Source of the DNA: Sulfurimonas sp.
GTDB taxonomy: Bacteria; Campylobacterota; Campylobacteria; Campylobacterales; Sulfurimonadaceae
Direction: 5' to 3'
DNA: 43,562 nucleotides
Assembly (NCBI RefSeq): GCF_023229105.1
Contig: NZ_JALNZY010000007.1
Location: 1 to 43,562, forward strand
Part shown: positions 1 through 7,933 of the stretch, piece by piece
Position numbering within the stretch: the first letter of the stretch is position 1
How the letters are laid out: every line of letters begins with the position of its first letter
Translations under genes and position numbers: made by a program
Notes under the pieces: model-generated
What the model was told of the DNA's origin: nothing
Databases searched by the model: none
Seen by the model: only the letters and a program-made list of their open reading frames with translations

Positions 1-46
1 GGTTTTCATCCATGTTACAGGAGTTCAATTCTCCTCGGGGTCACCA
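1..46 (+). tRNA. tRNA-Glu (UUC), 3' part only
   Basis: The window opens inside a tRNA gene. The anticodon loop TTTTCAT gives anticodon TTC and is closed by the 3' stem strand CCATG. A four-base variable loop TTAC follows, then the T arm AGGAG-TTCAATT-CTCCT, the acceptor strand CGGGGTC, a discriminator A and an encoded CCA ending at base 46. The 5' half (acceptor, D arm, start of the anticodon stem) lies outside the window. Glutamyl-tRNA synthetase follows 87 bases downstream with no obvious terminator between them, so they may share a transcript. Confidence 0.88.
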
Positions 47-133
47 CTTCAAAATACTCAAAACAATCAAAAATAAATTATCTCCTCAGCTAAAATTTGG
101 TAACATTTCAAAAAACTATTTTTAGGAATTTTA

Positions 134-1432
134 ATGTTAAGATTTGCGCCTAGCCCTACCGGTGATATGCATATAGGCAACCTTAGAGTTGCGCTATTTA
201 ACTACATCGTATCAAAACAGAGAAAAGAAGATCTTATTATCAGAATTGAAGATACTGATAAAGATAGAAATATAGAGGGAAAAGATCAAGAAATATTGGA
301 TATTTTGGGCGTTTTTGGCATCGAATACTCACAAGTTATGTACCAAAGCCAAAATATGCGTTTTCACTCTGCTATGGCGCTACAACTCCTGCACGAACTA
401 AAAGCTTTTAACTGCTTTTGCTCCACGGATTGGCTGGATAAAAAACGACAAGATGCTAAAGAGAGTAAAACTGCATATAGATATGATGATGCATGCGCAT
501 CTCTGCCGGATGAGCTTGTTATTGACAATGAGAATCCTTTTACGGTTAGAATAAGAAAACCCATGGAAGCTATCACTGTAAAAGATTATATCAAAGGCGA
601 GATGAAATTTGAAGCAAATGAGATAGACAGTTTCATAATCATGAGACAAGATAAGACGCCTATGTATAATTTTGCGTGCGCCGTTGATGATATGTTAAGT
701 GATGTTTCGTTGATAATCCGAGGGGAAGACCATGTGAGCAATACACCAAAGCAGATTCTTATCAGAGAAGCGCTAGGCTACGACAAAAATATAGAGTACG
801 CCCACCTGCCGATAATACTAAACGACAGCGGCAAAAAGATGAGTAAAAGAGATGATGCTTCAAGTGTTAAATGGCTTCTTGAAGAGGGTTTCTTGCCATC
901 GGCTATTGCAAACTATCTTATACTGATGGGGAATAAACCTCCAAAAGAGATTTTTCATCTAACAGAGACCATAGAGTGGTTTGATTTGAAAAACATATCA
1001 AAATCCCCTGCCCGTTTTGATATAAATATGCTCAAGCATATAAATAGGGAGCATATAAAAATGCTTGAGCCAAAAGAGCTTTCTCGTTATGTCGGTTTTG
1101 CCGATGAAGAGATTGGGGAACTTGCAAAAATTTACCTAGAAGAGTCAAATACGACTAGAGATTTAAAAGCAAAAATAGCTTCTATTTTCGCAGAAAAAGA
1201 GATACCCGAGGAGCTTAAAGAGTCTGCCCAAATCATAGTAGAAACTATCAAAAATGCTCCCTACTTTGAGGAGTATGATGAGTTTAAAAACTATGTCATG
1301 AAAGAGTCCGAACTTAAGGGCAAAAACTTTTTTAGACCGCTTCGTTTAATTTTAACAGGAGCTGAACATGGTCCTGATATTTCTTTGGTCTATAAATATA
1401 TTAAAAACTACCTAGGGGAGATTGTAAAATGA
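134..1432 (+). CDS. gltX: Glutamyl-tRNA synthetase
   Basis: Class I aminoacyl-tRNA synthetase that attaches glutamate to tRNA in the cytoplasm. The N-terminal Rossmann domain carries the HIGH-type signature as HIGN (residues 13-16, in FAPSPTGDMHIGN). KMSKR is at residues 235-239. The 432-aa length is slightly short of the usual 460-480. The start is supported by TTAGGA 6 bases before ATG. Campylobacterota commonly carry two GluRS paralogues, one of which also or mainly charges tRNA-Gln for GatCAB amidation; the sequence alone does not settle which type this is, though it resembles C. jejuni GltX1 as I remember it. It overlaps yggT by four bases (ATGA). A tRNA-Glu gene lies directly upstream. 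Confidence 0.96.
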   Translation: MLRFAPSPTGDMHIGNLRVALFNYIVSKQRKEDLIIRIEDTDKDRNIEGKDQEILDILGVFGIEYSQVMYQSQNMRFHSAMALQLLHELKAFNCFCSTDWLDKKRQDAKESKTAYRYDDACASLPDELVIDNENPFTVRIRKPMEAITVKDYIKGEMKFEANEIDSFIIMRQDKTPMYNFACAVDDMLSDVSLIIRGEDHVSNTPKQILIREALGYDKNIEYAHLPIILNDSGKKMSKRDDASSVKWLLEEGFLPSAIANYLILMGNKPPKEIFHLTETIEWFDLKNISKSPARFDINMLKHINREHIKMLEPKELSRYVGFADEEIGELAKIYLEESNTTRDLKAKIASIFAEKEIPEELKESAQIIVETIKNAPYFEEYDEFKNYVMKESELKGKNFFRPLRLILTGAEHGPDISLVYKYIKNYLGEIVK

Positions 1433-1713
1433 GTATATTAATAGAGATAATTCAAGGCATCGGAGCAATAGCTCTTACTCTTATCAATATTTATATGTGG
1501 GTTGTTATTATAGCTGCTCTTCTTAGTTTTGTAAATCCTGATCCGTTTAATCCGATTGTTCAATTTTTATATAGAATAACAAATCCTGCATACTCTCTTG
1601 TTAAAAGATATATAAGGACAAATTTCAATGGTTTGGATTTGGCACCGCTGATAATTATAATAGGATTACAGATAATTAGCGTTTTGCTAAGTGCTGTTTT
1701 GCGCGCCCTTTAG
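1429..1713 (+). CDS. YggT family integral membrane protein
   Basis: A 94-aa protein with two hydrophobic segments (about residues 8-35 and 70-92). The connecting loop carries the family signature seen as FVNPDPFNPIVQFLYRITNP, followed by a positively charged stretch. YggT proteins sit in the inner membrane; roles in osmotic tolerance or cell-division membrane organisation have been proposed, but the biochemical function is unknown. Its start overlaps the gltX stop as ATGA, so it is probably translationally coupled. In C. jejuni I recall a soluble lytic transglycosylase gene next in order; here that gene is absent and a convergent lipoprotein gene follows after 18 bases. Confidence 0.9.
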   Translation: MSILIEIIQGIGAIALTLINIYMWVVIIAALLSFVNPDPFNPIVQFLYRITNPAYSLVKRYIRTNFNGLDLAPLIIIIGLQIISVLLSAVLRAL

Positions 1714-1731
1714 GAGTGTGTTAAAAAACTT

Positions 1732-2217
1732 CTACTCTTTTTTGTATTTTATAACCCTAGAAGATGTTGTATTATCTTCTAGAGTAAGATTTATAGTATC
1801 TGCTTGCTCAAATGTGACAAGGTAGTATTGGTTCCAGTCATTTTTTGTATTGGCTAGATGAGAAAATTGATTTTCTTCGGGCAATTTTTCTACATTAAGA
1901 GGCGGTTTTGAGTTTAGTGTAAGTCTCATGTCTGTATCTTTGGGATTTTTCGAATCATAAAGCACTTTGGACTCTTTTGTAAACATAAATACATAAAAAT
2001 ACTCATTTTGATTGTATGATTTTGGATAGACTTCATTTAAGTATATTACGGAAAAAATACCACTTATATTGCCATCTTTTGATATTATTTTTGAACTCTG
2101 CAAGCTAGATGCGCTTAGTTCTTGAGCTCTATTCATATCAAATCCAAAAAAGGCATTTTTTGTTGAGCATCCGCTAAAAAGTGTTAAAAAAGATAAAACA
2201 GTAATGAAAATTTTCAT
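1732..2217 (-). CDS. Putative outer-membrane or periplasmic lipoprotein of unknown function
   Basis: A 161-aa protein with a short N-terminal signal (MKIFITVLSFLTLF) and lipobox SGC, giving a predicted lipidated Cys17. The mature part has no motif I recognise; it looks like a beta-rich domain with alternating hydrophobic stretches such as YFYVFMFTKE and YYLVTFEQAD. It is divergent from mobB, with its own -10 box at 2243-2248 and RBS AGAGGA just upstream of ATG. The position between yggT and mobB matches the lipoprotein gene I recall as Cj0842 in C. jejuni, which suggests a conserved Campylobacterota lipoprotein. No function is assigned. Confidence 0.82.
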   Translation of the reverse strand: MKIFITVLSFLTLFSGCSTKNAFFGFDMNRAQELSASSLQSSKIISKDGNISGIFSVIYLNEVYPKSYNQNEYFYVFMFTKESKVLYDSKNPKDTDMRLTLNSKPPLNVEKLPEENQFSHLANTKNDWNQYYLVTFEQADTINLTLEDNTTSSRVIKYKKE

Positions 2218-2242
2218 TCAAAATCCTCTAAATAATCGCAGA

Positions 2243-2248
2243 ATTATA
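2243..2248 (-). promoter_or_regulatory. -10 box for the lipoprotein gene
   Basis: TATAAT on the minus strand, 26 bases upstream of the ATG at 2217. A purine-rich RBS (AGAGGA) lies in the leader. There is no recognisable -35 box. Confidence 0.6.
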
Positions 2249-2280
2249 TCTTATTAAACAAGCTTTTAACGACTATTTTG

Positions 2281-2286
2281 TATAAT
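2281..2286 (+). promoter_or_regulatory. -10 box for the mobB-fbp-metG operon
   Basis: TATAAT preceded by TTTTG, a typical Campylobacterota extended -10 context. It lies 27 bases before the TTG start proposed for mobB. The longest reading frame would begin on the TTG that directly abuts this box, which makes that upstream start unlikely. Confidence 0.6.
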
Positions 2287-2313
2287 CTCCTAAAATTAAC
2301 TAAAGTATTTAAA

Positions 2314-2817
2314 TTGAAAAAAAGATTAGCAGTTGCATTTACAGGTCCTTCCAACAGCGGTAAAACTACTCTCATACTAAAAGTTGCCAGAAAACTTATA
2401 CATGACTACAAAAAAGAGGTCGCTATTATTAAGCATGACCCAAAAGATAAGGCACGCTTTGATGTTGAGGGAAAGGACAGTTATAAGTTCTCAGATACCG
2501 GGGCGGAGGTTATAGTAACCTCGCCAAAACGTACTACCTATTTTTCCAACAAACACAAAGAGCTTAATGAGATGATTAGACTCTTTAATGACTTTGACAT
2601 CTTACTTGTAGAGGGATTAAAGAATCTGCCTCTTCCTAGAATAAGCATCTTTAGAGATGTTTTGGATGAAGATTATTTTCCATACATGGATGCGCTAGCA
2701 ACTGATGGCAGTATAGATTTAAGTAACTATAAATTACCTCAAAACATTGACATTCTCGACATTAACAACTGTGAAAGTGTAATTTCATGGATACTTAAAA
2801 ACGCAAAGGAAGTATAG
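2314..2817 (+). CDS. mobB: MobB-type molybdopterin-guanine dinucleotide biosynthesis GTPase
   Basis: Adapter GTPase thought to assist MobA in attaching GMP to molybdopterin for Mo-bis-MGD enzymes such as formate dehydrogenase and nitrate reductase. The P-loop is GPSNSGKTT near the N terminus. Further family features are AIIKHDPKDK, the DSYKFSDTGAEVIVTSPKR segment and LLVEGLKNLPLPRI. I start it at TTG 2314 (LKKRLAVAF, 167 aa) because the longer frame from 2278 would run through a TATAAT promoter; the RBS is weak either way. It is first in the operon with fbp. No mobA or other Mo-cofactor genes are in the window, although a CinA/MoaB-fold protein occurs at 27.6 kb. Confidence 0.88.
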   Translation: MKKRLAVAFTGPSNSGKTTLILKVARKLIHDYKKEVAIIKHDPKDKARFDVEGKDSYKFSDTGAEVIVTSPKRTTYFSNKHKELNEMIRLFNDFDILLVEGLKNLPLPRISIFRDVLDEDYFPYMDALATDGSIDLSNYKLPQNIDILDINNCESVISWILKNAKEV

Positions 2818-2821
2818 ATAA

Positions 2822-3661
2822 ATGACTGATATATTTAGTGCCATACAAAGAACAGCCATCAGAATTAAAAGTGCGATAGACACCAAAGATATAGGCTATT
2901 CGCAACAGGAAAACAGCTCTGGAGAAACACAGCTTCAGCTTGATATCAAATGCGATATGATTATCGAGGAGGAGTTCTCACATGTAGCCTCTATCCATAC
3001 AATAGCTAGTGAAGAGAAGGAGAAAGAGGTTGTACTTCATAAAAATGGCAAATATTTTATTGCTTATGACCCGCTTGATGGCTCCTCTTTGATAGATGTA
3101 AATCTTAGCGTCGGTTCCATATTTGGCATCTATGAAAACAGCTTTGAGGCAAAAAATATGGTTGCTTCATGTTATGTTGTTTTTGGACCTCGTGTTGAGA
3201 TGGTTTTTGCCCACAACAAAACAAAACTTCATCTGCTTCAAGGAAAAGAGTTTGAGTTTGTAAAAGAGATTCGCCTAAATGAAAAAGGAAATCTTAATGC
3301 GCCAGGCGGAACACAACAAAACTGGAAACCTTTTCACAAAGAGCTTGTAGATAGCTTTTTTGCCGAGGGTTACCGTCTGCGATACTCTGGGGGTATGGTT
3401 CCGGATTTGCATCAGATTCTTCTAAAGGGCGGCGGACTTTTTAGCTACCCCTGCACTTCTGATAAGCCTGAAGGAAAACTTCGTAGGCTTTTTGAAGTGT
3501 TTCCTTTTGCTTTTATATTTAAAACTGCCGGAGGAGAAGCAATTGACGGAAAAAAAGATTTGATGGAGCTAGGATGCGCACATATACATGATACTTCCCC
3601 TTGTTTTTTTGGCTCTAAGTACGAGATAAAAAGAGTAAAAGAAGTTTATGCAAACAACTAA
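2822..3661 (+). CDS. fbp: Fructose-1,6-bisphosphatase, class I
   Basis: Hydrolyses fructose 1,6-bisphosphate to fructose 6-phosphate, the committed gluconeogenic step; a CO2-fixing or non-glycolytic Campylobacterota cell needs it to build hexoses. The 279-aa protein carries the metal-binding core YDPLDGSSLIDVN (about residues 82-94), an upstream acidic ASEEKE segment that supplies further metal ligands, and the sugar-phosphate-binding region RYSGGMVPDLHQIL followed by KLRRLFE. It is somewhat shorter than the usual 320-340 aa, as in other Campylobacterota. It starts 4 bases after mobB and overlaps the next gene by 14 bases. Confidence 0.96.
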   Translation: MTDIFSAIQRTAIRIKSAIDTKDIGYSQQENSSGETQLQLDIKCDMIIEEEFSHVASIHTIASEEKEKEVVLHKNGKYFIAYDPLDGSSLIDVNLSVGSIFGIYENSFEAKNMVASCYVVFGPRVEMVFAHNKTKLHLLQGKEFEFVKEIRLNEKGNLNAPGGTQQNWKPFHKELVDSFFAEGYRLRYSGGMVPDLHQILLKGGGLFSYPCTSDKPEGKLRRLFEVFPFAFIFKTAGGEAIDGKKDLMELGCAHIHDTSPCFFGSKYEIKRVKEVYANN

Positions 3662-3854
3662 TGTGCAAGCAATGGATAAGTTTGAACTTTATCTTGATGA
3701 GATGATAGAAAAAATTCAAACTTGTCAAAAAGAGAGAGGCTTAAAAAGTTGCAGTAATTGCGAGCTCTACTTAAATTGCGTTCTTCGAAGCGATTATGTA
3801 AAAGCGGTTTACAACAGTATGTCTAAGGGCGATACTGGTGGATTTGAATTTTAA
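3648..3854 (+). CDS. Small conserved cysteine-containing protein
   Basis: A 68-aa cytoplasmic protein with no signal or membrane segment. Four cysteines cluster at about residues 27-45 in the pattern C-x8-C-x2-C-x5-C (TCQ...SCSNCELYLNC), which looks like a small zinc or iron-sulfur site. An acidic amphipathic helix precedes it and LRSDYVKAVYNSMSKGDTGGF follows. It overlaps the fbp end by 14 bases, and its stop lies inside the metG RBS region. The same position between fbp and metG is held by Cj0839c in C. jejuni as I recall. The function is unknown; metal binding is an inference. Confidence 0.8.
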   Translation: MQTTNVQAMDKFELYLDEMIEKIQTCQKERGLKSCSNCELYLNCVLRSDYVKAVYNSMSKGDTGGFEF

Positions 3855-3858
3855 GGAG
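3853..3858 (+). promoter_or_regulatory. Ribosome binding site that fixes the metG start
   Basis: AAGGAG sits 6 bases upstream of TTG 3865. This favours TTG as the metG start over the GTG at 3838, which has no Shine-Dalgarno sequence and lies inside the preceding gene. Confidence 0.75.
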
Positions 3859-3864
3859 ATAAAA

Positions 3865-5793
3865 TTGAGTAAATATATAACAACACCTATCTATTATGTA
3901 AACGGCGAGGCGCATATCGGACATGCTTACACCACTTTTATAGCAGACACTATGGCTAGATATGAAAAACTAAAAGGGGAGGACACCTACTTTTTAACCG
4001 GCACAGACGAGCATGGTCAAAAGATTGAGGAGTCGGCTCAAAAGAGTGGCAAGCCTACACAGGAGTTTGCAGATGAGATAAGTGCGGGCTTTAAAAATTT
4101 ATGGGATGAATTTGAGATAAATTACGACAAGTTTATCCGTACGACTGATGAAGATCATAAAAAAGGCGTGCAAAAAGCTTTTGAAGCCATGCATAACAAA
4201 GGCGATATTTACAAAGATTTCTATGAGGGGCACTACTGTGTAAGCTGTGAGACATTTTTTACGGAAATGCAGCTAGTAGATGGCGAATTTTGCCCAGATT
4301 GTGGTAGAGGTACAAATATTATCAAAGAGGAGAGCTACTTTTTTAGACTCTCAAAATATGAGGATGCACTTTTAAAACATTATAGTGATAATCCTGATTT
4401 TATCATGCCTCGCTCTCGTGCTAATGAAGTTATTAACTTTGTAAAAGGCGGTCTGCGTGACCTTTCCGTGACAAGAACATCTTTTACATGGGGCGTAGGG
4501 ATGCCAGAGTCAATCAAAGATGACAAGCATGTCATGTATGTATGGCTTGATGCACTTTTAAACTATATAACTGCTCTTGGATATGGAACAACTGAAGAAA
4601 ATATGAGATACTGGCCGGCATCAGTTCAGTTTGTCGGTAAAGACATTCTTCGTTTTCATGCTATCTACTGGCCTGCATTTTTAATGAGTTTAGACCTCCC
4701 TCTGCCAAAACATATCGGTGCACATGGATGGTGGACTAGAGATGGCGAGAAGATGAGCAAATCAAAAGGGAATGTTGTTTCTCCTAGAGAGGTTGCAAAC
4801 GCTTATGGAGTTGAGAATTTAAGATATTTTATGCTCAGAGAAGTTCCTTTTGGGCAGGACGGTGATTTTTCTCAAAGAGCATTTATTGATAGAATTAACT
4901 CTGAACTCAGTAATGATTTAGGTAATCTTTTAAACCGAATTATCGGCATGAGCGGTAAATACTCTGACTTTGAGATAGACAGCAAAGATGTATTAAAGTA
5001 CCATAAAAGAGAGCTTGATGCTATGAATCTCGTTTTAGATTCACTTGATTCATATATGGAAAATCTACAGACGCATAGATATCTTGAGGAGCTATGGAAG
5101 CTCTTTTCAATCGCAAACAAATCCATAGAAGAGCATGCTCCATGGGTTAAAATGAAAGAAAATAAAAAAAATGAAGCACTAGCTACTGTTGCGCTCGTAG
5201 CAAATATCTTAGCTAAAGCCTCTATCATGCTCTTCCCTGTTATGCCTAAGACTACAAACACTATTGCGGATGCTCTAAATTTTAAGATAGACAACGCAAG
5301 CTACAGAGAACTTGTAATAGAGAAAAAGTTATTGAAATTATTTAATATCAAGGTAGTTCCGCCTCTTTTTCCACGTGTTGAAGAGCCTTTGATGGCAGAA
5401 GCTCCTTTGGCTCAGCCAAATATTGATAGCGCTAAAGAGTCGCAAGATAGCTTAAAAGAGCAAGACAACCTTATAGAAATAGGACAGTTTTTTGAGACCT
5501 CGCTAAAAGTAGGTGTAGTTGTAGAGGCGAAGGAGGTTCCAAAGAGTAAAAAGCTCCTTAAGCTTCAAGTTGATTTAGGCGAAGATAAGCCTAGACAAGT
5601 TGTTGCAGGAATAAGAGAATTTTATACCCCCGAATCTCTGATAAACACACAGGTTTGCGTTGTTGCGAACTTAAAACCTGCAAAACTCATGGGAATGATC
5701 TCAGAGGGAATGCTTCTTGCTGCTAAGGATGAAGATGGTCTATGTTTAGTTAGACCGGAAAAACCTAAAAAAGCAGGCACGCCTATTGGATGA
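3865..5793 (+). CDS. metG: Methionyl-tRNA synthetase
   Basis: Class I synthetase charging initiator and elongator tRNA-Met. From TTG 3865 the protein is 642 aa. HIGH is at residues 17-20, a zinc-knuckle region with CVSC and CPDC follows at about 125-146, and KMSKS is at 296-300. The anticodon-binding helical domain comes next, then a linker rich in Ala, Pro and Glu. A C-terminal EMAP/Trbp111-like tRNA-binding domain (about residues 530-635; FETSLKVGVVVEAKEVPKSKKLLKL) promotes dimerisation and tRNA affinity. It overlaps the next gene by four bases (ATGA). Confidence 0.97.
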   Translation: MSKYITTPIYYVNGEAHIGHAYTTFIADTMARYEKLKGEDTYFLTGTDEHGQKIEESAQKSGKPTQEFADEISAGFKNLWDEFEINYDKFIRTTDEDHKKGVQKAFEAMHNKGDIYKDFYEGHYCVSCETFFTEMQLVDGEFCPDCGRGTNIIKEESYFFRLSKYEDALLKHYSDNPDFIMPRSRANEVINFVKGGLRDLSVTRTSFTWGVGMPESIKDDKHVMYVWLDALLNYITALGYGTTEENMRYWPASVQFVGKDILRFHAIYWPAFLMSLDLPLPKHIGAHGWWTRDGEKMSKSKGNVVSPREVANAYGVENLRYFMLREVPFGQDGDFSQRAFIDRINSELSNDLGNLLNRIIGMSGKYSDFEIDSKDVLKYHKRELDAMNLVLDSLDSYMENLQTHRYLEELWKLFSIANKSIEEHAPWVKMKENKKNEALATVALVANILAKASIMLFPVMPKTTNTIADALNFKIDNASYRELVIEKKLLKLFNIKVVPPLFPRVEEPLMAEAPLAQPNIDSAKESQDSLKEQDNLIEIGQFFETSLKVGVVVEAKEVPKSKKLLKLQVDLGEDKPRQVVAGIREFYTPESLINTQVCVVANLKPAKLMGMISEGMLLAAKDEDGLCLVRPEKPKKAGTPIG

Positions 5794-6785
5794 GACTTGA
5801 AAACTTTCTAGCGCTTACACAAGCTACCCTTGTTAATGAACCATGCATACATGGTTTTGAAAATATTATTTTTGAAGCCTCAAAAGTAAAAAGAGGCGAC
5901 CTTTTTTTTGCTTATGAGAATGAAAGCATCTCTTTAGCAGTAGCAAACGGTGCTTATGGCATTGTGTTTGAGGGAGAAAACAGGATTAGCGACACAGAGA
6001 TAGCCTGGATTAAAGTTCAAAGCCTAGATACTGCTCTGAAAAAACTGCTTCGGTTTAAGATGATTGAAAAAGAGGTTGTAGCATATGAGTGTAATGAGAT
6101 TGTTTTAAAGCTCTCCTTGCAGATAATTACTCAGGAAAATTTTCTCTCACTTGTTGGGGATTTAAAAACAGTTTTTAGAACTCTTTGGGGTATACAGAGC
6201 AGGACAACAGTGCTATTTTGCCCTGCTCTAACAGACAGCGGGATATTTGCAAGTGTAAAAACGATGCCAAAAAGACCATTTGCGCTTATTGAGATTATGG
6301 AGCAGACTCTCTTTGAAACATCGTTTATTTATGATGATATATTTTATGAAAGACAGTTAATATCTCCATTTTTTATCTCCTATCTAGAGGAGCTTTTGAA
6401 CTTTTTTAAAACATTAAAGATAAACTATAAGCTTAAAAAATTCACTCCAATAGATCATTTTGAAGCTGTTTTTGTAAATAAAAAATTTGAGATAAAAAAC
6501 TTCGGTACGAGCGAAAAAGTGCTTATTTTTGAGCCTAATAGCGAGTTGATAGATTCGCAAATCCTCTTTTTAGAGCGCCATGCATCTTGGGCTAATATTA
6601 TTTTTATTGCTCCGCAATATATTAAGCCAAATAGGAGTGATAATATTTTTAGCTATAAAAATGAGAAAGATATTACCGATATACTCAAAAATAACAGCTT
6701 TCACTTTGCTTTGATTGTAGGAGTTGACAAATCAATACTAAACAAGCCGTTGGTAAAGCAGACTCAACTCACAATGGATTTTTAA
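5790..6785 (+). CDS. Degenerate Mur-ligase-like (MurF-type) protein
   Basis: A 331-aa cytoplasmic protein. Residues about 20-95 resemble the N-terminal UDP-sugar-binding domain of MurE/MurF: FEASKVKRGDLFFAYENE aligns with the usual DSRKVKPGDLF-type segment, followed by AVANGAYGIVFEGE and WIKVQSLDTALKKLL. Where a Mur ligase should have the ATP loop GxxGKT, the sequence reads VGDLKTVFRTLWG, so the ATP-grasping motif is gone. The rest is diverged and shorter than real MurF (450-480 aa). It is coupled to metG by ATGA overlap, matching the gene after metG in C. jejuni as I recall (Cj0837c). A non-catalytic scaffold or a changed function is possible. Confidence 0.7.
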   Translation: MRLENFLALTQATLVNEPCIHGFENIIFEASKVKRGDLFFAYENESISLAVANGAYGIVFEGENRISDTEIAWIKVQSLDTALKKLLRFKMIEKEVVAYECNEIVLKLSLQIITQENFLSLVGDLKTVFRTLWGIQSRTTVLFCPALTDSGIFASVKTMPKRPFALIEIMEQTLFETSFIYDDIFYERQLISPFFISYLEELLNFFKTLKINYKLKKFTPIDHFEAVFVNKKFEIKNFGTSEKVLIFEPNSELIDSQILFLERHASWANIIFIAPQYIKPNRSDNIFSYKNEKDITDILKNNSFHFALIVGVDKSILNKPLVKQTQLTMDF

Positions 6786-6799
6786 ACAAAGGTAAAATA

Positions 6800-7933
6800 A
6801 TGAACAGAAGAGACTTTTTAACAACTGCTACAACAGCATCTGCTTCTATTATTTTAGTCGGGTGCAATGATGGCGCCCGAGAAGCTATAGACTACTCAAA
6901 ACATCCTACCAAAAAAGAGAGTGATGCAAAAAGAGTAAATATAAACAGAAATAAAAAGACTACAATAAAGCTTGCAACAAGCTGGCCTGCAAGCTTTCCG
7001 ATTATGGGAGTCGGCGTAGAGAGGTTGGCAAAGAGACTAAGTGATATTAGCGGTGGTTCTTTGGATGTAAAGATTTATCCTAAAAATGTTCTTATCCCTG
7101 ATTTGGCGGTATTTGATGCCTGTTCTAGTGGTCAGATTGATGCTTTTCACTCAGGACCATACTACTGGAAGGGAAAGAACAGTACATTTTCACTCTTTAG
7201 CGGTATTCCATTTGGTTTTACCGCGGAGGAGATAAACTCTTGGATGCTCTTTGGCGGCGGAATGGAGCTATGGAGAGAGCAGTATGCTAAATACAATCTT
7301 CATCCCTTAATGGGAGGCAATACAAATATTCAGATGGGCGGATGGTTTAGAGAAGAGATAAAATCACTCTCAGATATGCAGGGACTAAAGATGAGAATCC
7401 CGGGTCTAGGCGGGGAAGTTTTTTCTAAGATGGGAGTAAATTCAGTTTTACTTCCTGCGGGGGAGATATATACTTCCCTAGAGCGCGGAGTTATAGATGC
7501 AACCGAATGGGTTGGGCCCGCGCTCGATATCAAGATGGGATTTTACAAAGTAGCGCCTCACTACTATTCAGGCTGGCATGAACCAGGTTCAATCCTAGAG
7601 CTTACCTTTAACAAGCAGTTTTGGAGTAAGCTAGCTTATGAGCATCAGTCGATGATAGAGGTTGCTTCAAGTGAGATGAACTCAAATATGACATATGAGT
7701 TTCATAGTGAAAATATTAAAGCTTTTAAAAACTTAAAAGAGTTAAACATCTCTTTGCATCAGTTTCCTAAAGATGTCATAGATGCAGGAAAAAGGGCTTT
7801 AAAAGAGGTAATTTTAGAGCTTAGTGAAAAAAACAGCGATTTTAGGCGAGTTTATGACTCTATAGACAACTATCTTGCACTTTCAAAAGAGTGGAGCAGT
7901 GCAAGTTTAGGATATTTTTTAAATGAAAGATAA
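6800..7933 (+). CDS. TRAP transporter substrate-binding protein (DctP family), Tat-exported
   Basis: Periplasmic receptor of a tripartite ATP-independent transporter. The N terminus NRRDFLTT is a twin-arginine signal, and its hydrophobic stretch ends in LVGC, a lipobox with Cys22, so the protein may be lipid-anchored. The DctP domain runs from about residue 55 (TTIKLATSWPAS) to the end, with the ligand-contact segment GLKMRIPGLGGEVFSKMG and the TEWVGPALDIKMGFYKVA region typical of the TakP/lactate-type subgroup. The substrate is probably a 2-oxo or hydroxy acid or another carboxylate. No dctQ or dctM genes are adjacent, so its membrane partner must be elsewhere. AAAGGT precedes the ATG. Confidence 0.87.
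   Translation: MNRRDFLTTATTASASIILVGCNDGAREAIDYSKHPTKKESDAKRVNINRNKKTTIKLATSWPASFPIMGVGVERLAKRLSDISGGSLDVKIYPKNVLIPDLAVFDACSSGQIDAFHSGPYYWKGKNSTFSLFSGIPFGFTAEEINSWMLFGGGMELWREQYAKYNLHPLMGGNTNIQMGGWFREEIKSLSDMQGLKMRIPGLGGEVFSKMGVNSVLLPAGEIYTSLERGVIDATEWVGPALDIKMGFYKVAPHYYSGWHEPGSILELTFNKQFWSKLAYEHQSMIEVASSEMNSNMTYEFHSENIKAFKNLKELNISLHQFPKDVIDAGKRALKEVILELSEKNSDFRRVYDSIDNYLALSKEWSSASLGYFLNER

Noticed and set aside
2278..2313. mobB starting at TTG 2278.
   Set aside because: The codons directly after it form the TATAAT promoter; the TTG at 2314 fits the family start better.
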